Source: Schistocerca nitens
Lineage: Eukaryota; Arthropoda; Insecta; Orthoptera; Acrididae
Direction: 5' to 3'
NCBI RefSeq assembly: GCF_023898315.1
Contig: NC_064619.1
Coordinates: forward strand, 302,908,150-302,972,149
DNA length: 64,000 bases
Below the pieces are notes generated by a model that searched no databases, was not told the DNA's origin, and was given only the letters and a program-made list of their open reading frames with translations. The position numbers were made by a program, and so were the translations under genes. Shown one piece after another: positions 23,428 through 34,437 of the stretch. Numbering within the stretch: the first letter of the stretch is position 1; every line of letters begins with the position of its first letter.

Positions 23428-23907
23428 TCACACAGGAATTCCACCTGCATCAGGATCCACTGAAAGTACTATGACTGTTAGGTGGGAGGTGATAAAACTA
23501 TTGTCTAACTTTAAAACTTCCTCTTTTCTACTGAAATTGTTATGGTGTTTGTGAATCTCTATTGCTTCTCTATACATGCGCGCATTATAATGGGATGTTC
23601 GTGCTAGAACGCTTGTCTCATTAAAGTCAATTTCGTGGTTCTCATCTCGAAAAACATGCTCAGCTACGGCCGATTTTTCGATGTGTCCTAAGCGACAATT
23701 TCTTTTATGTTCGGCTAAGCGAGTGTTTACACTTATTTTTGTTGTTCCAATATATACTTGTCCACAACTGCATGGAATCTTGTACACCCCAGGTGCTGCT
23801 AGGCGGTGTCGGGCGTCTTTTGCAGTTCCTAATGTCGACTTTGTGCCATCAGAATGACAATCGATTACTCTTAATCGAGAATGATGACGCTTTCCAAAGA
23901 TAGGCAT
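23428..23907 (-). CDS. GIY-YIG endonuclease of a second Penelope-like element (partial)
   Basis: An uninterrupted 159-codon frame. The domain starts at GVYKIPCSCGQVYIGTT (about residues 40-56), followed by RLAEHKRNCRLG, SAVAEHVF and a C-terminal helix with REAIEIHKH, the same blocks as at 1267-1641 but from a clearly different element. The sequence before it on the minus strand (24120 down to 23908) is 5' leader-like and contains GGCTTTCACGACCGGTG, which resembles the 5' tail GGCTTTCGTGGCCACCTG of the element at 1136. The reverse transcriptase is missing, as in the first element. The C-terminal end runs to the edge of the Tc1-derived hairpin. Confidence 0.8.
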   Translation of the reverse strand: MPIFGKRHHSRLRVIDCHSDGTKSTLGTAKDARHRLAAPGVYKIPCSCGQVYIGTTKISVNTRLAEHKRNCRLGHIEKSAVAEHVFRDENHEIDFNETSVLARTSHYNARMYREAIEIHKHHNNFSRKEEVLKLDNSFITSHLTVIVLSVDPDAGGIPV

Positions 23908-24120
23908 ACCGTCGGCATCACGTGACGAATGGGGGTGCCCTCTATGCGCCCTATAAATGCGAGAGTACCTGGAGCCTCAGTGGCAGCAGCTGGACAACCT
24001 CAGAAGATGTCTCCCGCAGATGGAGACGATAGGTGGAAATTTTATACATCGACCACGGCCTCTCAGCCCGGAAGTTTCATCTGAAGACAACACCGGTCGT
24101 GAAAGCCTACATTGTATGAT
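23908..24120 (-). mobile_element. Leader / pLTR fragment of the second Penelope-like element
   Basis: Non-coding sequence upstream of the GIY-YIG frame on the minus strand. It begins at about 24120 with GGCTTTCACGACC and continues into the endonuclease frame. Target duplication not identified, so the left limit is approximate. Confidence 0.5.
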
Positions 24121-25040
24121 TCCACTCTTTCATCAAATGACCAGTCACAGGATCCGTATTTATCTGTTCTGTATGAGGTTTCAACTCAGTCCAAAGGCCA
24201 GCGCTTTAATTCGTCGCCGTTATTGTCCTCTATCAGCGCCCATGCAAGCATGATGAGTGTACATTGAGCCTTTGGTGTTTTATTTTCCATTCCGTAAATG
24301 ATCCTCTTCTAATCTCACATCGTGATAGCTTGTAGAGTACTTGTTGACAGACCTGCAGCCAGATCACTTGATAATAACAAACCTATTCACTGGCTCTGAC
24401 TAACTCTGACAGGACGATCGTCTTTCAGTACGTGTGCATCATGATGAGTGGCCATGTGGATATCTAGCGCAGGTAGGATCTCAGACACGTGATGAGACGT
24501 GAACCACACTCTGTCAGGGTATCGAACTGCTCATACACTTGACAAAGCTCTTCTTACCTGACCGTCTCGTGTATCCTTGACAAAATTGCGGAGGGTGCTA
24601 ACGCAAGGTGCGATCTAATAACAATGTGGACCTTCGTAATGTGACTTCCATATGGCTATTTGGTACAAGCCTGAGAAGAGTCTAACAATGCCCATGATGG
24701 ATGTCATGGAAAACTATTGGAAATAAAATGATTGCTCAGAAAGAAGGGCAAAATTCACTGTCAGATGCATTTAATTGTATTAATGCAGCGAGAAAGCTCA
24801 TTTTCACGTACTGCGCGGTTTTCCCTATGTAACTGTATTTAAATGTTAAAGGACGTCAGCACTAAAGTTAAGGAATGTACTGTCGCTTTCAAAAATTAAG
24901 ACGATGTGGCACACATCTGTTTACAGAAATAAGATCACGCAACACACACAAATCGAACCTAAGTTGATTGAATTTTCTCATTTTGAGAAGACAGAAAGAG
25001 CGATCTGTTTTACCTACTAAAAGCCAGTATCGTTTAAAAA
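24121..25040. other. Unassigned sequence
   Basis: No supported gene or repeat structure. Confidence 0.4.
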
Positions 25041-25043
25041 TTT

Positions 25044-25257
25044 ATTTATATAAAACAACCAGTTTCGATAGTCTTTGTGACATCTTCAGGTCTTAAAGAA
25101 TATTTTTGTATGAAATATGAAACGCGTTCTTCTTAAGTTTATGTGCATGACAATCTGGCGTGAGGCCCATCTTAAAAAGAACACCTTCCATAACAAAAAT
25201 ATTCTTTAAGACCTCAAGGTGACAGCAAAGCCTGTCGAAATCGGTTGTTTTAAATAA
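25044..25257. mobile_element. Inverted pair of hammerhead-like pLTR fragments
   Basis: Arms 25044-25108 and 25194-25257 are inverse copies of each other at about 80 percent. The left arm, on the minus strand, has CTGAAGA (25083-25089) then T, 15 nt, GAAA (25063-25066) and CTGGTT. The right arm, on the plus strand, has CTCAAGG then T, a perfect helix GACAG/CTGTC (25221-25225 and 25232-25236) with a 6-nt loop, GAAA (25237-25240) and TCGGTT. Each arm keeps a different part of a minimal hammerhead core. The combination looks like decayed Penelope-type termini. Confidence 0.6.
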
Positions 25258-25261
25258 AGAA

Positions 25262-26170
25262 ATGCTTAAGCGATCTTGGCTTTTGAATGTCTTTAGCAAG
25301 TTATTCATGGTATGCCGTGTTTTCCAATGTTCAATGATCGTGGATCTCCTGAACAACAAAGAGCAATGATGTGCACAGAAATATCTCTCTTTCGTATCTC
25401 AGGTCGAGCGCTGATGCCGCTCGACATATCTGTATTCGTACAACTGTATGATAAAGTACGCACATGATGTGAGTCCACAAATTTACGTACAGTTGTGACT
25501 TCCGGAGGCTGCGCACAGTACTCAAAAATGTGCTGCTTTGCTGCGACAGTGGGGTTGTAGACACTATTATATTTATTATACATTGGTATATTTATCATAT
25601 GTTTCAAATTAGTTATGTAAGATGAAATTTAACAAACCTTTTGTTTTTAAATTTTTTTAGTGTATATCAGAAGAAGTTCAGCATCTGAACGAATCCGGTT
25701 ACACTGTAAAGACAAATGCAGCAATGGAATGAAAAAATATTAGATTAATTTTTCAGTTGTTGTGGATCTGTCTCCACTTGACATCACATCAAGGTATCAT
25801 AGCATAGGAAACAAATTATTGCTGTATCTACCGATTATAACAGAGAATGCCAGGGTGGTAGCTTTTCCACAGGTGTCTGTTGGAGACGCGGGTGGTCAAC
25901 AGCAGTGCCGTAGGAGCAGTCTGCAATTAACTCACGCAAAAGGCGCACTGTTTGGTGAAGAGCGCCTATCCGTCGCTACCTCTGCCAAAGTCTGCTGCTG
26001 TAGACTTCCCCGTTTCAGGGAAACGTCGCGACTACCTTCAAAAATCTAGAGCCAGCACGTCACAGCGATTTAGCGACCTCACGCTTACTCGAGTAAACCC
26101 GTAACGCGTAACAGACAGATCAAAGAGATCTTTCAGGCATACCAGGTCTTGAGAAAAAGTCTTGTGGCAA
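25262..26170. other. Unassigned sequence
   Basis: No supported gene. 25305-25607 carries overlapping minus-strand frames without family motifs. Confidence 0.4.
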
Positions 26171-26174
26171 ATAC

Positions 26175-27120
26175 TCAATCTTCTACATTTACATCTTAAT
26201 CTTTACCACGCATGCCACCTTGCAGTTTGCAGCGGAGGGTATTCCTGACACCGCTGTCAGTTGCCATCATTTGCTGCTCTGTTCGCGAGTGCTGTGTCGG
26301 AAGAACTAGTGCCGGTAAGCTTCCGTAAGAGCTCTAATTTTTCACATTTTCCCATCGTGGTCATTTAGAGATTGTGTGTTGGAGGCAGTGATATGTGTAG
26401 AGTGGTCCGCGAAGAATTGTCAATATTCGGGGACATGACAGGAACGATTATTCGAAGCAGAACAGACCACCAAGCAAGGCTTTACAGCGCGTACTTTAAG
26501 AGCTATTCAGTGGAGAAGATGTTTTTCACAGTGGCGAAGATGGACTACTTCTCATAGCGCATAAGGTGTGCACTTTAGAGCCCATGTAAACGGACTTTTT
26601 TTCTTGTTTTCGTCCGTACTAGTACCTCTCAAAATACGGGAAGCAGAAAAGCTAAGAGCTTGCTCTAGAAAAGATTAGGTTCACAGGGTCTAAGAGGTGC
26701 TCATAGTTCTTAACGTATGTCTTTCAGAGCCCATGTTTACTGGCCTGTTTTGCTTCGAATAATGGTTCGTGTCATGTTGTTGAATACTGACCATTCCTCC
26801 TGGCACACCCCGTATAGTGTGAGACTGTTTGAAACGGCCACTCGTAGAATTTTAACAGGAAATTTCTCCGCGACTGCGACACCTTTCTTTCTGGAGTCTG
26901 ATGAGCTCTTTCGTAACGTTTCTTTGGTTACTATACGAAAGTGTAACGAAACGTGCTGCTCTTCCTTTCCCATTTTTTGTATTAACTCTACCTGGTAAGA
27001 ATGCAAAACTCATGAACAATGTTCAAGAACTGGCCGAACAGTTTCTTTGGTGGATGAATTACATTTCCCCAGCATTGTTCTAATGAATTCCTCCTTTGCT
27101 TCTTCTTCCAAAACTGGGTT
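26175..27120. repeat. Dispersed repeat, internally inverted
   Basis: The start (ctacatttacatct...gcagcggagggtatt) resembles 58890-58960 (ctatagacattctcc...ggcggagtgtatcc). A segment near 26400-26470 (tgtcaatattcgg, gacaggaacgattattcgaa) recurs inverted at 26740-26800. No coding content recognised. Confidence 0.4.
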
Positions 27121-27465
27121 TATGTGATATTTCTGCTTTAGGTCGCTCCAGGCAATTACTCCCAGACCGCAGATGTCACTGTTTACAGTGGATTATACAC
27201 ACCGAAACAACAATGGGTCTAGCTGCCCATGTATGTGCAGTGTATTATTTCGTGCCCGTTTATTAACTCTGGGTGTCTCTGCGCCAAGCGCTGATCGCCT
27301 GAAGCTCGGCCTTCATTCCTCTACGGTTTTCATGTTGTAACTTTCCTATACAAAAGATTCATTCAACACTGCCTAACGGAACTTATTTCCTCATCCTTCA
27401 GATTATTGCACATATCGTGAACAATGATGGCTTACAATATTCTCTTGAGGTTCTCGCGAAGTTAG

Positions 27466-27730
27466 TTACATCTGATGATATCGTCTGTTAATATCATACA
27501 AAGTTCTGTCGTGTTGTAAGTCCTGAATCCAGTCACGAAGCTGATGCAATATTGAATAAGTTCGTATTTTGTCTACTATGTGAAAGTTATGAAGTGTATC
27601 GAATGCTGTCTGGAAATCAAGGAGCACAATATCAAAATCAGTACTGTTGTTTATAACCCTGGGCATCTCATGGATGATAATAGTACGAGGACCATACATC
27701 TGTAGATCTGTTGTAGAATTCTACAATAGA
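27466..27730 (-). pseudogene. LINE reverse transcriptase fragment
   Basis: The minus-strand frame reads NNSTDFDIVLLDFQTAFDTL, then HNFHIVDKIRTYSI and DWIQDLQHDRTLY. This is the RT palm block with the first catalytic Asp (LLDFqtAFD) and the following 'L..KL...GI....L.WI..FL..R' block. Nothing of the YxDD region is visible, so it is a short fragment. Confidence 0.7.
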
Positions 27731-28226
27731 CTGATGTCAGCAATGTTCGCCAATAATTATGAGTACCTGTCAAACGAAAGTTCGTCGATAAAAGAATGGA
27801 GTGCACGTTTCTCATATTGATTTTAACGTTGCAGTGAAGTACAATAAAAGGCTAGTAGAAGAGAAACAAAGCTTGTTCCATAATCTGTGTAAAATTGCAC
27901 AGGTATTTTAACAAGTCTTGATGCGCCTTCTCTCTTGATTTACTTGATATCTGCCATTTCGATATTCACAGAGAAACCGGTGTTATTACCTTCTTCTGTG
28001 TTGAAACGCACGTTCCAACCAGTGAAATTTTAGACATTGTTTGAATATTGTAGGTACTGACCATGTTTTATCAGGCAAAGAACGTGAAAAGAAAGCAGAT
28101 AATTGATGAAGTGATATTTTTCGTAGTACTGAGTGACCTATGTTTGTGTATAAGAAAAGGATGGTGTAGGGAATATTTATTGTGATACTGAGCTGGTTCT
28201 GCCTGAGAAAAGTACAATCTGATGGT
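27731..28226. other. Sequence downstream of the protease gene
   Basis: AT-rich, no open frame or repeat recognised. Confidence 0.4.
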
Positions 28227-28249
28227 TTATTAAAAGTGTTTATTTATTG
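28227..28249 (-). terminator. Polyadenylation signals of the protease gene
   Basis: On the minus strand AATAAA occurs three times within the first 30 bases after the stop codon (complement of 28244-28249, 28240-28245 and 28227-28232). The 3' untranslated region is therefore likely very short. Confidence 0.75.
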
Positions 28250-28254
28250 TCTCG

Positions 28255-28858
28255 TCACACGCCGGTAGCAGACTGGATCCAAGATCGGAGATTAGCGACG
28301 TTGGCGTAGACCCCTGGATAGGCGGCCAGACCGCATCCAGAGCCGAACGACACGATGCCGACCTGCGTGGAGCCTGACACCAGAGGACCGCCGCTGTCTC
28401 CCTGGCAGGCGTCCTTGCCTCCGCCCGTGACGCCGGCGCAGATCATGCGGGAGGTGATGCTGCCGTATGCGGCGTTGCACGTGTTACGGTCTATGATCTG
28501 GACGGTGACGGCCTGCAGGTTCGACGACAATCCGCCGGAGCTCAGCGCCCCAAACCCGGAGACGGTGACGGAGGTTCCCGCCGAGGGCTCTGACGACGTC
28601 AGGGAGACGGCCTGCACGTTGGAGCCGAAGCTGAAGGCGTTGGACACCTGCAGCACGCAGATGTCGTAGTCGACGGTGGCCGAGTTGTAGCTGGAGTGCG
28701 ACTGCCCGCCGGACACAGAGTGTACGCTGCCGCCGCTGCCCCTGGTCGAGGTGCCGGCTCGCAGTTGGAGGCTGGTCAGCGACACGCCCTCCACACAGTG
28801 GGCCGCCGACAGCGCCCAGTTGCTGCTGATGATGGACGCTCCGCACGGGGAGCCGTTC
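28255..28858 (-). CDS. Trypsin-like serine protease, exon 2 (catalytic domain)
   Basis: With exon 1 (39473-39645) this gives a 258-residue secreted S1A protease. The exon starts after CTCAG at 28859; its first base completes an Ala codon split in phase 2, giving YFEA-NGSPCGAS. Catalytic residues: His78 in SAAHC, Asp123 in DYDIC and Ser213 in GDSGGP. Asp207, six residues before the Ser, is the S1-pocket Asp of trypsins, so cleavage after Arg or Lys is expected. Six Cys form the three usual invertebrate pairs (63-79, 185-198, 209-233); Cys125 is extra and unpaired. The domain is complete and GC-rich unlike its surroundings. Digestive use in the gut is the common role of such enzymes but is inference here. 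Confidence 0.92.
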
Positions 28859-28920
28859 CTGAGTGACAGCAAGCGCCAGTTTCTTCTGGTCCCATGTAAG
28901 GTACGTTGGGTACTACACTA

Positions 28921-30242
28921 CTGGCCATTAAAATTGCTACACCACAAAGATGACGTGCCACAGACGCGAAATTTAATCGACAGGAAGAAGATGCTGTGAT
29001 ATGCAGATGATTAGCTTTTCAGAGCATTCACACAAGGCTGGTGACACCTACAACGTGCTGACATGAGGAACGTTTCCAACCGATTTCTCATACACAAACA
29101 GCAGTTGACCGGCGTTGCCTGGTGAAACGTTGTTGTGATGCCTCGTGTTAGGAGGAGAAATGCGTACCATCACGTTTCCGACTTTGATAAAGGTCGGATT
29201 GTAGCCTGTCGCGATTGCGGTTTATCGTATCGCGACATTGCTGCTCGCGTTGGTCGAGATCCAATGACTGTTAGCATAATATGGAATCGGTGGGTTCAGG
29301 AGGGTAATACAGTACGCCGTGCTGGATCCCAACGGCCTCGTATCACTAGCAGTCGAGATGACAGGCGTCTTATCCGCATGGCTGTAACGGATCGTGCAGC
29401 CACGTCTCGATCCATGAGTCAACAGGTGGGGACGTTTGCGGCAGCAGCATGGAGTATCAGCTCGGAGACCATGGCTGCGGTTACCCTTGACGCTGCGATG
29501 CCTGCGATGGTGTACTCAACGACGAACCTGGGTGCAAGAATGGCAAAACGTCATTTTTTTCGGATGAATCCAGGTTCTGTTTACAGCATAATGATGGTCG
29601 CATCCGTGTTTGGCGACATCGCGGTGAACACACATTGGAAGCATGTATACTGGCGTATAACCCGGCGTGATGGTATGGGGTGCCATTGGTTACACGTCTC
29701 GGTTACTTCTTGTTCGCATTGACGGCTCTTTGAACAATGGAAGTTACATTTCAGGTTTGTTACGACCCGTGGCTATATCCTTCATTCGATCCCTGCGAAA
29801 TCCTACATTTCAGCAGGATAATGCTAGATCGCATGTTGCAGGTCCTGTACGGGCCTTCCTGGATATAGAAAATGTTCGACTGCTGCCCTGGCCAGCACAT
29901 TCACCAGATCTCTCACCAATTGAAAACTTCTGGTCAATGGTGACCAAGGAACTGGCTCGTCACAATACGCCAGTCACTACTCTTGATGAACTGTGGTATC
30001 GTGTTGAAACTGCATGGGCAGCTGTACCTGTACATGCCATCCAAGCTCTGACTCAATGCCCAGGCGTATCAAGGTCGTTATTACGGCCAGAGGTGGTTGT
30101 TCTGGGCACTAATTTCTCAGGATCTATGCACCCAAACTGCGTGAAAATGTCGTCACATGTCTGTTCTATTATAATATATTTGTCCAATGAATACCCATTT
30201 GTCATCTGCATTTCTTCTTGGTGCAGCAATTTTAATGGCCAG
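28921..30242 (+). mobile_element. Tc1-like element in the protease intron
   Basis: A 1322-bp element bounded by TA (28919-28920 and 30243-30244), with terminal inverted repeats CTGGCCATTAAAATTGC and GCAATTTTAATGGCCAG. It starts only about 60 bp from the intron acceptor and ends 7 bp before the next mariner. Confidence 0.9.
29138..30130 (+). pseudogene. Tc1-like transposase, frameshifted
   Basis: The N-terminal frame starts MPRVRRRNAYHHVSDFDKGR and covers the paired-type HTH (GLSYRDIAARVGRDPMTVS, then SQRPRITSSRDDRRLIR). It then shifts frame near 29440-29660 where the first catalytic block should be. The C-terminal frame (29667-30245) has MVWGAIGYTSR, FQQDNARSH with the second catalytic Asp and HSPDLSPIENFW with the Glu, 34 residues apart (DD34E). 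The C-terminus is altered after HAIQALTQ. Not functional. Confidence 0.9.
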
Positions 30243-30885
30243 TAGTGTATCTGGTTGGTGCGTAAGTTCGTAGTGTTTTCGTTCTGCGTACTGGTGTTTC
30301 GGTTGCTGTGGCTTTTTTATGGATTGTAATTTTTTGTTTGTAATTCACTTTTGAAATTTGAGTTTATATATTGTTATTTTGTAGTCTGGTGAGAATGAGT
30401 GGAGCTATGGACGCTAGGAAATGATGTGCTACATGAAGAAATCGGATCATCACCGATATGATCTTCTGTCTAAGTTTAATAGAGGGCTGATAGCCGAGGA
30501 GTCAGGCAGAAATATTTGCGCCATTAATGAGGATAACGCCATTGGACAGAGCACATCAAAAGAATGGTTGTTTCTTTTTAAGAAGGATCGTTCGAAATGA
30601 CGTTCGGGGTTTGATGAAGACTGTTCAAACGCATTAATCCACAATGATACACGTCACTGTGTAAGGTGGCAACTAGAATGAATGTTAATGTCATCCCTTA
30701 CAGGAGATTTTATACGTCGTAACGAGTAGATTGATATATCACATGACATACTTCAGTGATAGTGAGCAGATTTGCCTATCAAAATGTACTGTGTGTAATG
30801 CAAAAAGGTATGACACTAGATTCGACAATATTAACACACTGAACCCACGTCCTACATGTCAATGAGCAAAAACGTGAAAAAATCT

Positions 30886-31085
30886 GACGGCCGGGGTGGC
30901 CGAGCGGTTCTAGGCACTACAGTCTGGAACCGCGCGACCGCTACGGTCGCAGGTTTGAATCCTGCCTCGGGCATGGATGTGTGTGATATCCTTAGGTTAG
31001 TTAGGTTTAAGTAGTTCTAAGTTCTAGGGGACTGATGACCTCAGACGTTAAGTCCCATAGAGCCATTTGAACCTTTTTTTTTTTT
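30886..31085 (+). mobile_element. tRNA-headed SINE
   Basis: Same family as 18828-19027. Target duplication GAAAAAATCT (30876-30885) and GAAAAAGTCT (31086-31095), one mismatch. A and B boxes are present (the B box is GGTTTGAATCC). Ends in a T-rich tail. Confidence 0.92.
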
Positions 31086-31095
31086 GAAAAAGTCT

Positions 31096-32639
31096 TCTGG
31101 AAGGTACGCTTGAGTATGGGACGGTCTCAGGTTGCGCAGCCATGGCCCGCATACAAAGAAAGGCTTTTAACAGGGGTGACCTGTGGCGAGGGAGACAGCG
31201 AACACACCAGGCAATACATCGAAGGGTGCAGCTGATGGCCCAGAACTGCCTGTGACAGAGAAATTCTTTAGAAAATTGAGTTGGGAAATTACCAGGTGGA
31301 TACAAACAGCCCTGAGATGCAGTTAAAAGAGAGTAGCATTTACTGATCATGTGAAAGGTCCATGGTGGTCTCGTGATTTACATGTGTAGCTTTCAGGCGT
31401 CAGGAGCGGGAACAGAATATCCAGTTGGCTGCCATAATCTCGGAAGGAGTAGAAGTGGCTAGACTATGGCGCAGTTTGAAGGTACACCATTCGCGATTGG
31501 CCAGGGTAGTTTCCACGAGATGAAAGGAACGCTCCCATTGGCTTTCGAAGGCCGTGTTGCGTAGCACGAAAGGACACAGCTCCGGTGGGGGGGGGGGGAG
31601 AGTTTAATACGAAAGACAGAATACCGAAAACTTCGAGAACTCTCCTCTGAACCAGCGTCAAGCGTAGAACAGGATGCATGACGCTCTGCATGGCGCCAAA
31701 AGAGGAATTTTATGTAAACACTGCGTTCACTTTGGCTGAAATTCAACTAGAAATCAGCTGAAGAGTCGTTAAACTCCGGTAGTGGAGAAATGAAACAGCT
31801 ACGTAGTTAATTGTCCTTGCGAGAACTGAGAAGACGTTGAAGTATACACACTGCTCCATCTATGGGCGTGTATATCGCCATATATTCCAGACTAGGGATG
31901 AGTGCATGTTTTCTCGCCTAACGAGAAACATAGGGCTGTTTCAGCTGTCAAAATCAGTAAAGATTTCGATTAGCTTTTTATAGGATTTTCATAGGGCAAG
32001 AGCAGCCGTGCAGCTGACAACACATCTCAACTAAAGGTAAATGCCGCTGGCAGAGGCGTAAAATTATTGGATCACAAGCTTGCGTCCACTGTGAACACGA
32101 GCAACCTTGACTAATCTTTTGCATTTCTTGTCACAAAAACCAACCGAACTTAGAACCGAAATCGGATGATTTGACGTAATATTGACTAACTCAGACATTG
32201 CTTCACTGTCTAGATGTAAGAACAAACTTGTGGAGAACCTTCTATTTAAATTTGATGTTGTTGTGTTCAGTGATATTTCTGCGAATCAGGACGTAATACG
32301 TTATCTTGACGGTTGTCCTGAAATTGTCATGTCCCAGTCTATGGAAACCAGTGTGCTTCATTGACAACAATACAGAAAATAAACCAATCTTGTACAGCCA
32401 AACACCGATGTGCTCTGTCATAGAGTAAGGGTCCGCTCCTACCCCCAGTAATTTATTCTAGTGACGCTAACGCACTCAAAGGGTGTTTTTGCTGATGTCT
32501 GACGAATGTAAAAAAGAGTGGAGTGTCAGAACTCTACTCGTGAATTGCGCTCATTCCACCTTCGTACGAGATTTTCATGCAATGGTTAGGGTTCGGAAAT
32601 CGGGTACATGAATACCGCATGCTCTAAACCAAGATCACA
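31096..32639. other. Insert within the split mariner, unassigned
   Basis: No coding frame or repeat end that I can name. A G run lies at about 31587-31599. It may be a fragment of another transposon that split the mariner. Confidence 0.35.
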
Positions 32640-33352
32640 AAAATCAACAGACGGCCATACATTCATCTCTGCTTGCTTGTGAACAACACGACCATTCGTA
32701 TCCTGTGTCGTTACTGGTGACGAGAAATGGCGTCTTTATACTAACAAAGGAACAAAAGGAATGGTTGAGCCTAAACAAAGCAGAAACTGCCCAACTGCGC
32801 ATCCACAAAAGATAACTTATGCATCTGGTGGAACAACGACGTTGTAGTGCGCTACGAATTGCTTCCCCGAGGTACAACTATCACTACTGAAATTTGTTGT
32901 CAACAACTGAGATGTCTTGCAGACGCAATCCAAGAAAAACGACCAGGAAGACTACGTGAAGTGACACCACACCCGATGACGCCCGCTCGCTTTCTGCTAG
33001 AGTGACAAAAAACACAATGCAGTATGTAAGTTGAAAAGCCATTCCGCACCCACCTCATTCTCTTGATACTGTGCCCTCAGATTTTCACCTCTTCCATCAT
33101 CGATCGAAATTCAAGGAACGTCCTTTGCAGATGAAAATGCGCTCCGAACGTGGCTCGACGAGTTCTTCGTCTCAAAATCATGTGATTTCTACAGTCGTGG
33201 AAACGAAAAATTACCACAGCTTAGACAGACTCTTGTAAACAGTGAAGGAGAATATACTATTGATGATTAAAGTCTCGGTAATGTGAAGCTGTTGTATTTA
33301 TTAAACTAATGGAGGAACGCTAAGAACTCACGCACCAACCCAATAGTAAATG

Positions 33353-33517
33353 AGGATGATGATGTTTGGTTTGTGGGGCTCTCAACTGCGCGGTTATCAG
33401 CGCCCGTAGAAATTCCCAACCTTTGCTCAGTCCAATCTCACCACTTTCGTGAATGATGATGAATTGATGATGACTACACAAACACCTAGTCATCTCGAGG
33501 CAGGTGAAAATCCCCCC
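33353..33517 (+). mobile_element. Second SINE-like retroposon, truncated
   Basis: 165 bp flanked by a perfect 10-bp duplication ATAGTAAATG (33343-33352 and 33518-33527). It starts with a GATGATGAT run and contains CTCAACTGCGCGGTTATCAG and CATCTCGAGGCAGGTGAAAA. I recognise the body as a common orthopteran SINE that normally ends in a tRNA-like part, absent here. Its target duplication overlaps the end of the mariner. Confidence 0.75.
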
Positions 33518-33527
33518 ATAGTAAATG

Positions 33528-34437
33528 GCTGAACACAAATTCAAGATACACTCTACTAGTAAAGTAACAACGTAACATTTTGCTCACTATCTCATATTTT
33601 TGTCGTCGTACTTTAAGATCAATTACATTTGTTGCACTGTGCCTCTTGGTGACACATGATGGTTGTCACGAGAATATTGGATTCCGTGCGGTGGCGCCAT
33701 TTGTTACTATGGAGAGTAACGCGAACCGCCTTGTCGAACAGTCTGTTGTGAGCCTATGAGCGGGAAGATGTTGACAGTACTTGAAAGCGGCCGGATGCGG
33801 TTATCTGGTGGAGATATCAGGAATGTACCTTGATAGCGGTCTGACTCTTGGCCACATTTTCTGCGGCAGGTTGTACTGGAATCTGGATTGGTAGCCAGCA
33901 TCATATGAATTGTAATTACGTGCGATACCTTGGAGTATTATGTGAGCTGAACTTCAACGATGGAAAATCTTTTGTGATTGGATACACGGAATTACAAGGA
34001 AAATTAAGTGCAGGCGGTACGTTTCTTCAGTTACTTAAGTGCGTTATTTTTTTCTAGGCTGTGTTCGAGTGTATTCTCTCACGGAAATTGTGGATGTCAT
34101 ACTGACTGTTTTGAGGAATGTTTTCTGAACTCGTGTCATTCGACTTGCCTAAGCAAATTGTTCAGAACTCGCAGGCGGCTCCTTCGATTTGGTAGTAACC
34201 GTTTCTGACATAACTATCTAGGCACTGGGGCATCTATTTATGAACTCGTTACCACTGTAGGTATTGAATGTTAATGTTGTGTATCCTAATTATAAGACAT
34301 AGTGTCTTGACGTAAGTTTCACGCTGGCGCTTGCTGTATTTATTTTATTTAATATTCTGGACCTTAATCGTGACCAGCGAGTGTCATGCAAAACATTTTA
34401 AGTATTGTATTTTAACAATGTCATTTAGTGTTTAATA
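33528..34437. other. Unassigned intron sequence
   Basis: No supported gene or repeat structure. Confidence 0.4.

Larger units (their letters stand above)
30421..33270 (+). pseudogene. Mariner transposase, split and decayed
   Basis: The 5' piece reads DLLSKFNRGLIAEESGRNI, then DNAIGQSTSKEWLFLFKKDR (second HTH) and FDEDCSNALIHND. The 3' piece reads VFILTKEQKEWLSLNKAET near 32730-32800, IASPRYNYHY near 32860, then HPPHSLDTVPSDFHLF near 33045-33095 (the family's PPYSPDLAPSDFHLF, third-Asp block), and SKSCDFYSRG near the end. Frameshifts and stops are frequent. Distinct in sequence from the intact mariner at 7497-8837. Confidence 0.8.
30250..33343 (+). mobile_element. Mariner element interrupted by about 1.9 kb
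   Basis: The left end GGTTGGTGCGTAAGTTCGTA (from 30253) and the right end, the inverse of GGTTGGTGCGTGAGTTCTTA (ending near 33341), form terminal repeats, flanked by TA at 30248-30249 and 33344-33345. The transposase N-terminus is at 30421-30680 and the C-terminal half at 32640-33270. The insert between them includes a SINE (30886-31085). Confidence 0.75.

Noticed and set aside
24070..24110. Hammerhead on the plus strand next to the second Penelope-like fragment (CTGAAGA, 13 nt, GAAA)
   Set aside because: The 13 nt do not close a helix II and no helix I partner follows.
28292..28846. Other long GC-rich frames over the protease exon on both strands
   Set aside because: They are shadows of the protease coding sequence; only one frame carries the catalytic motifs.
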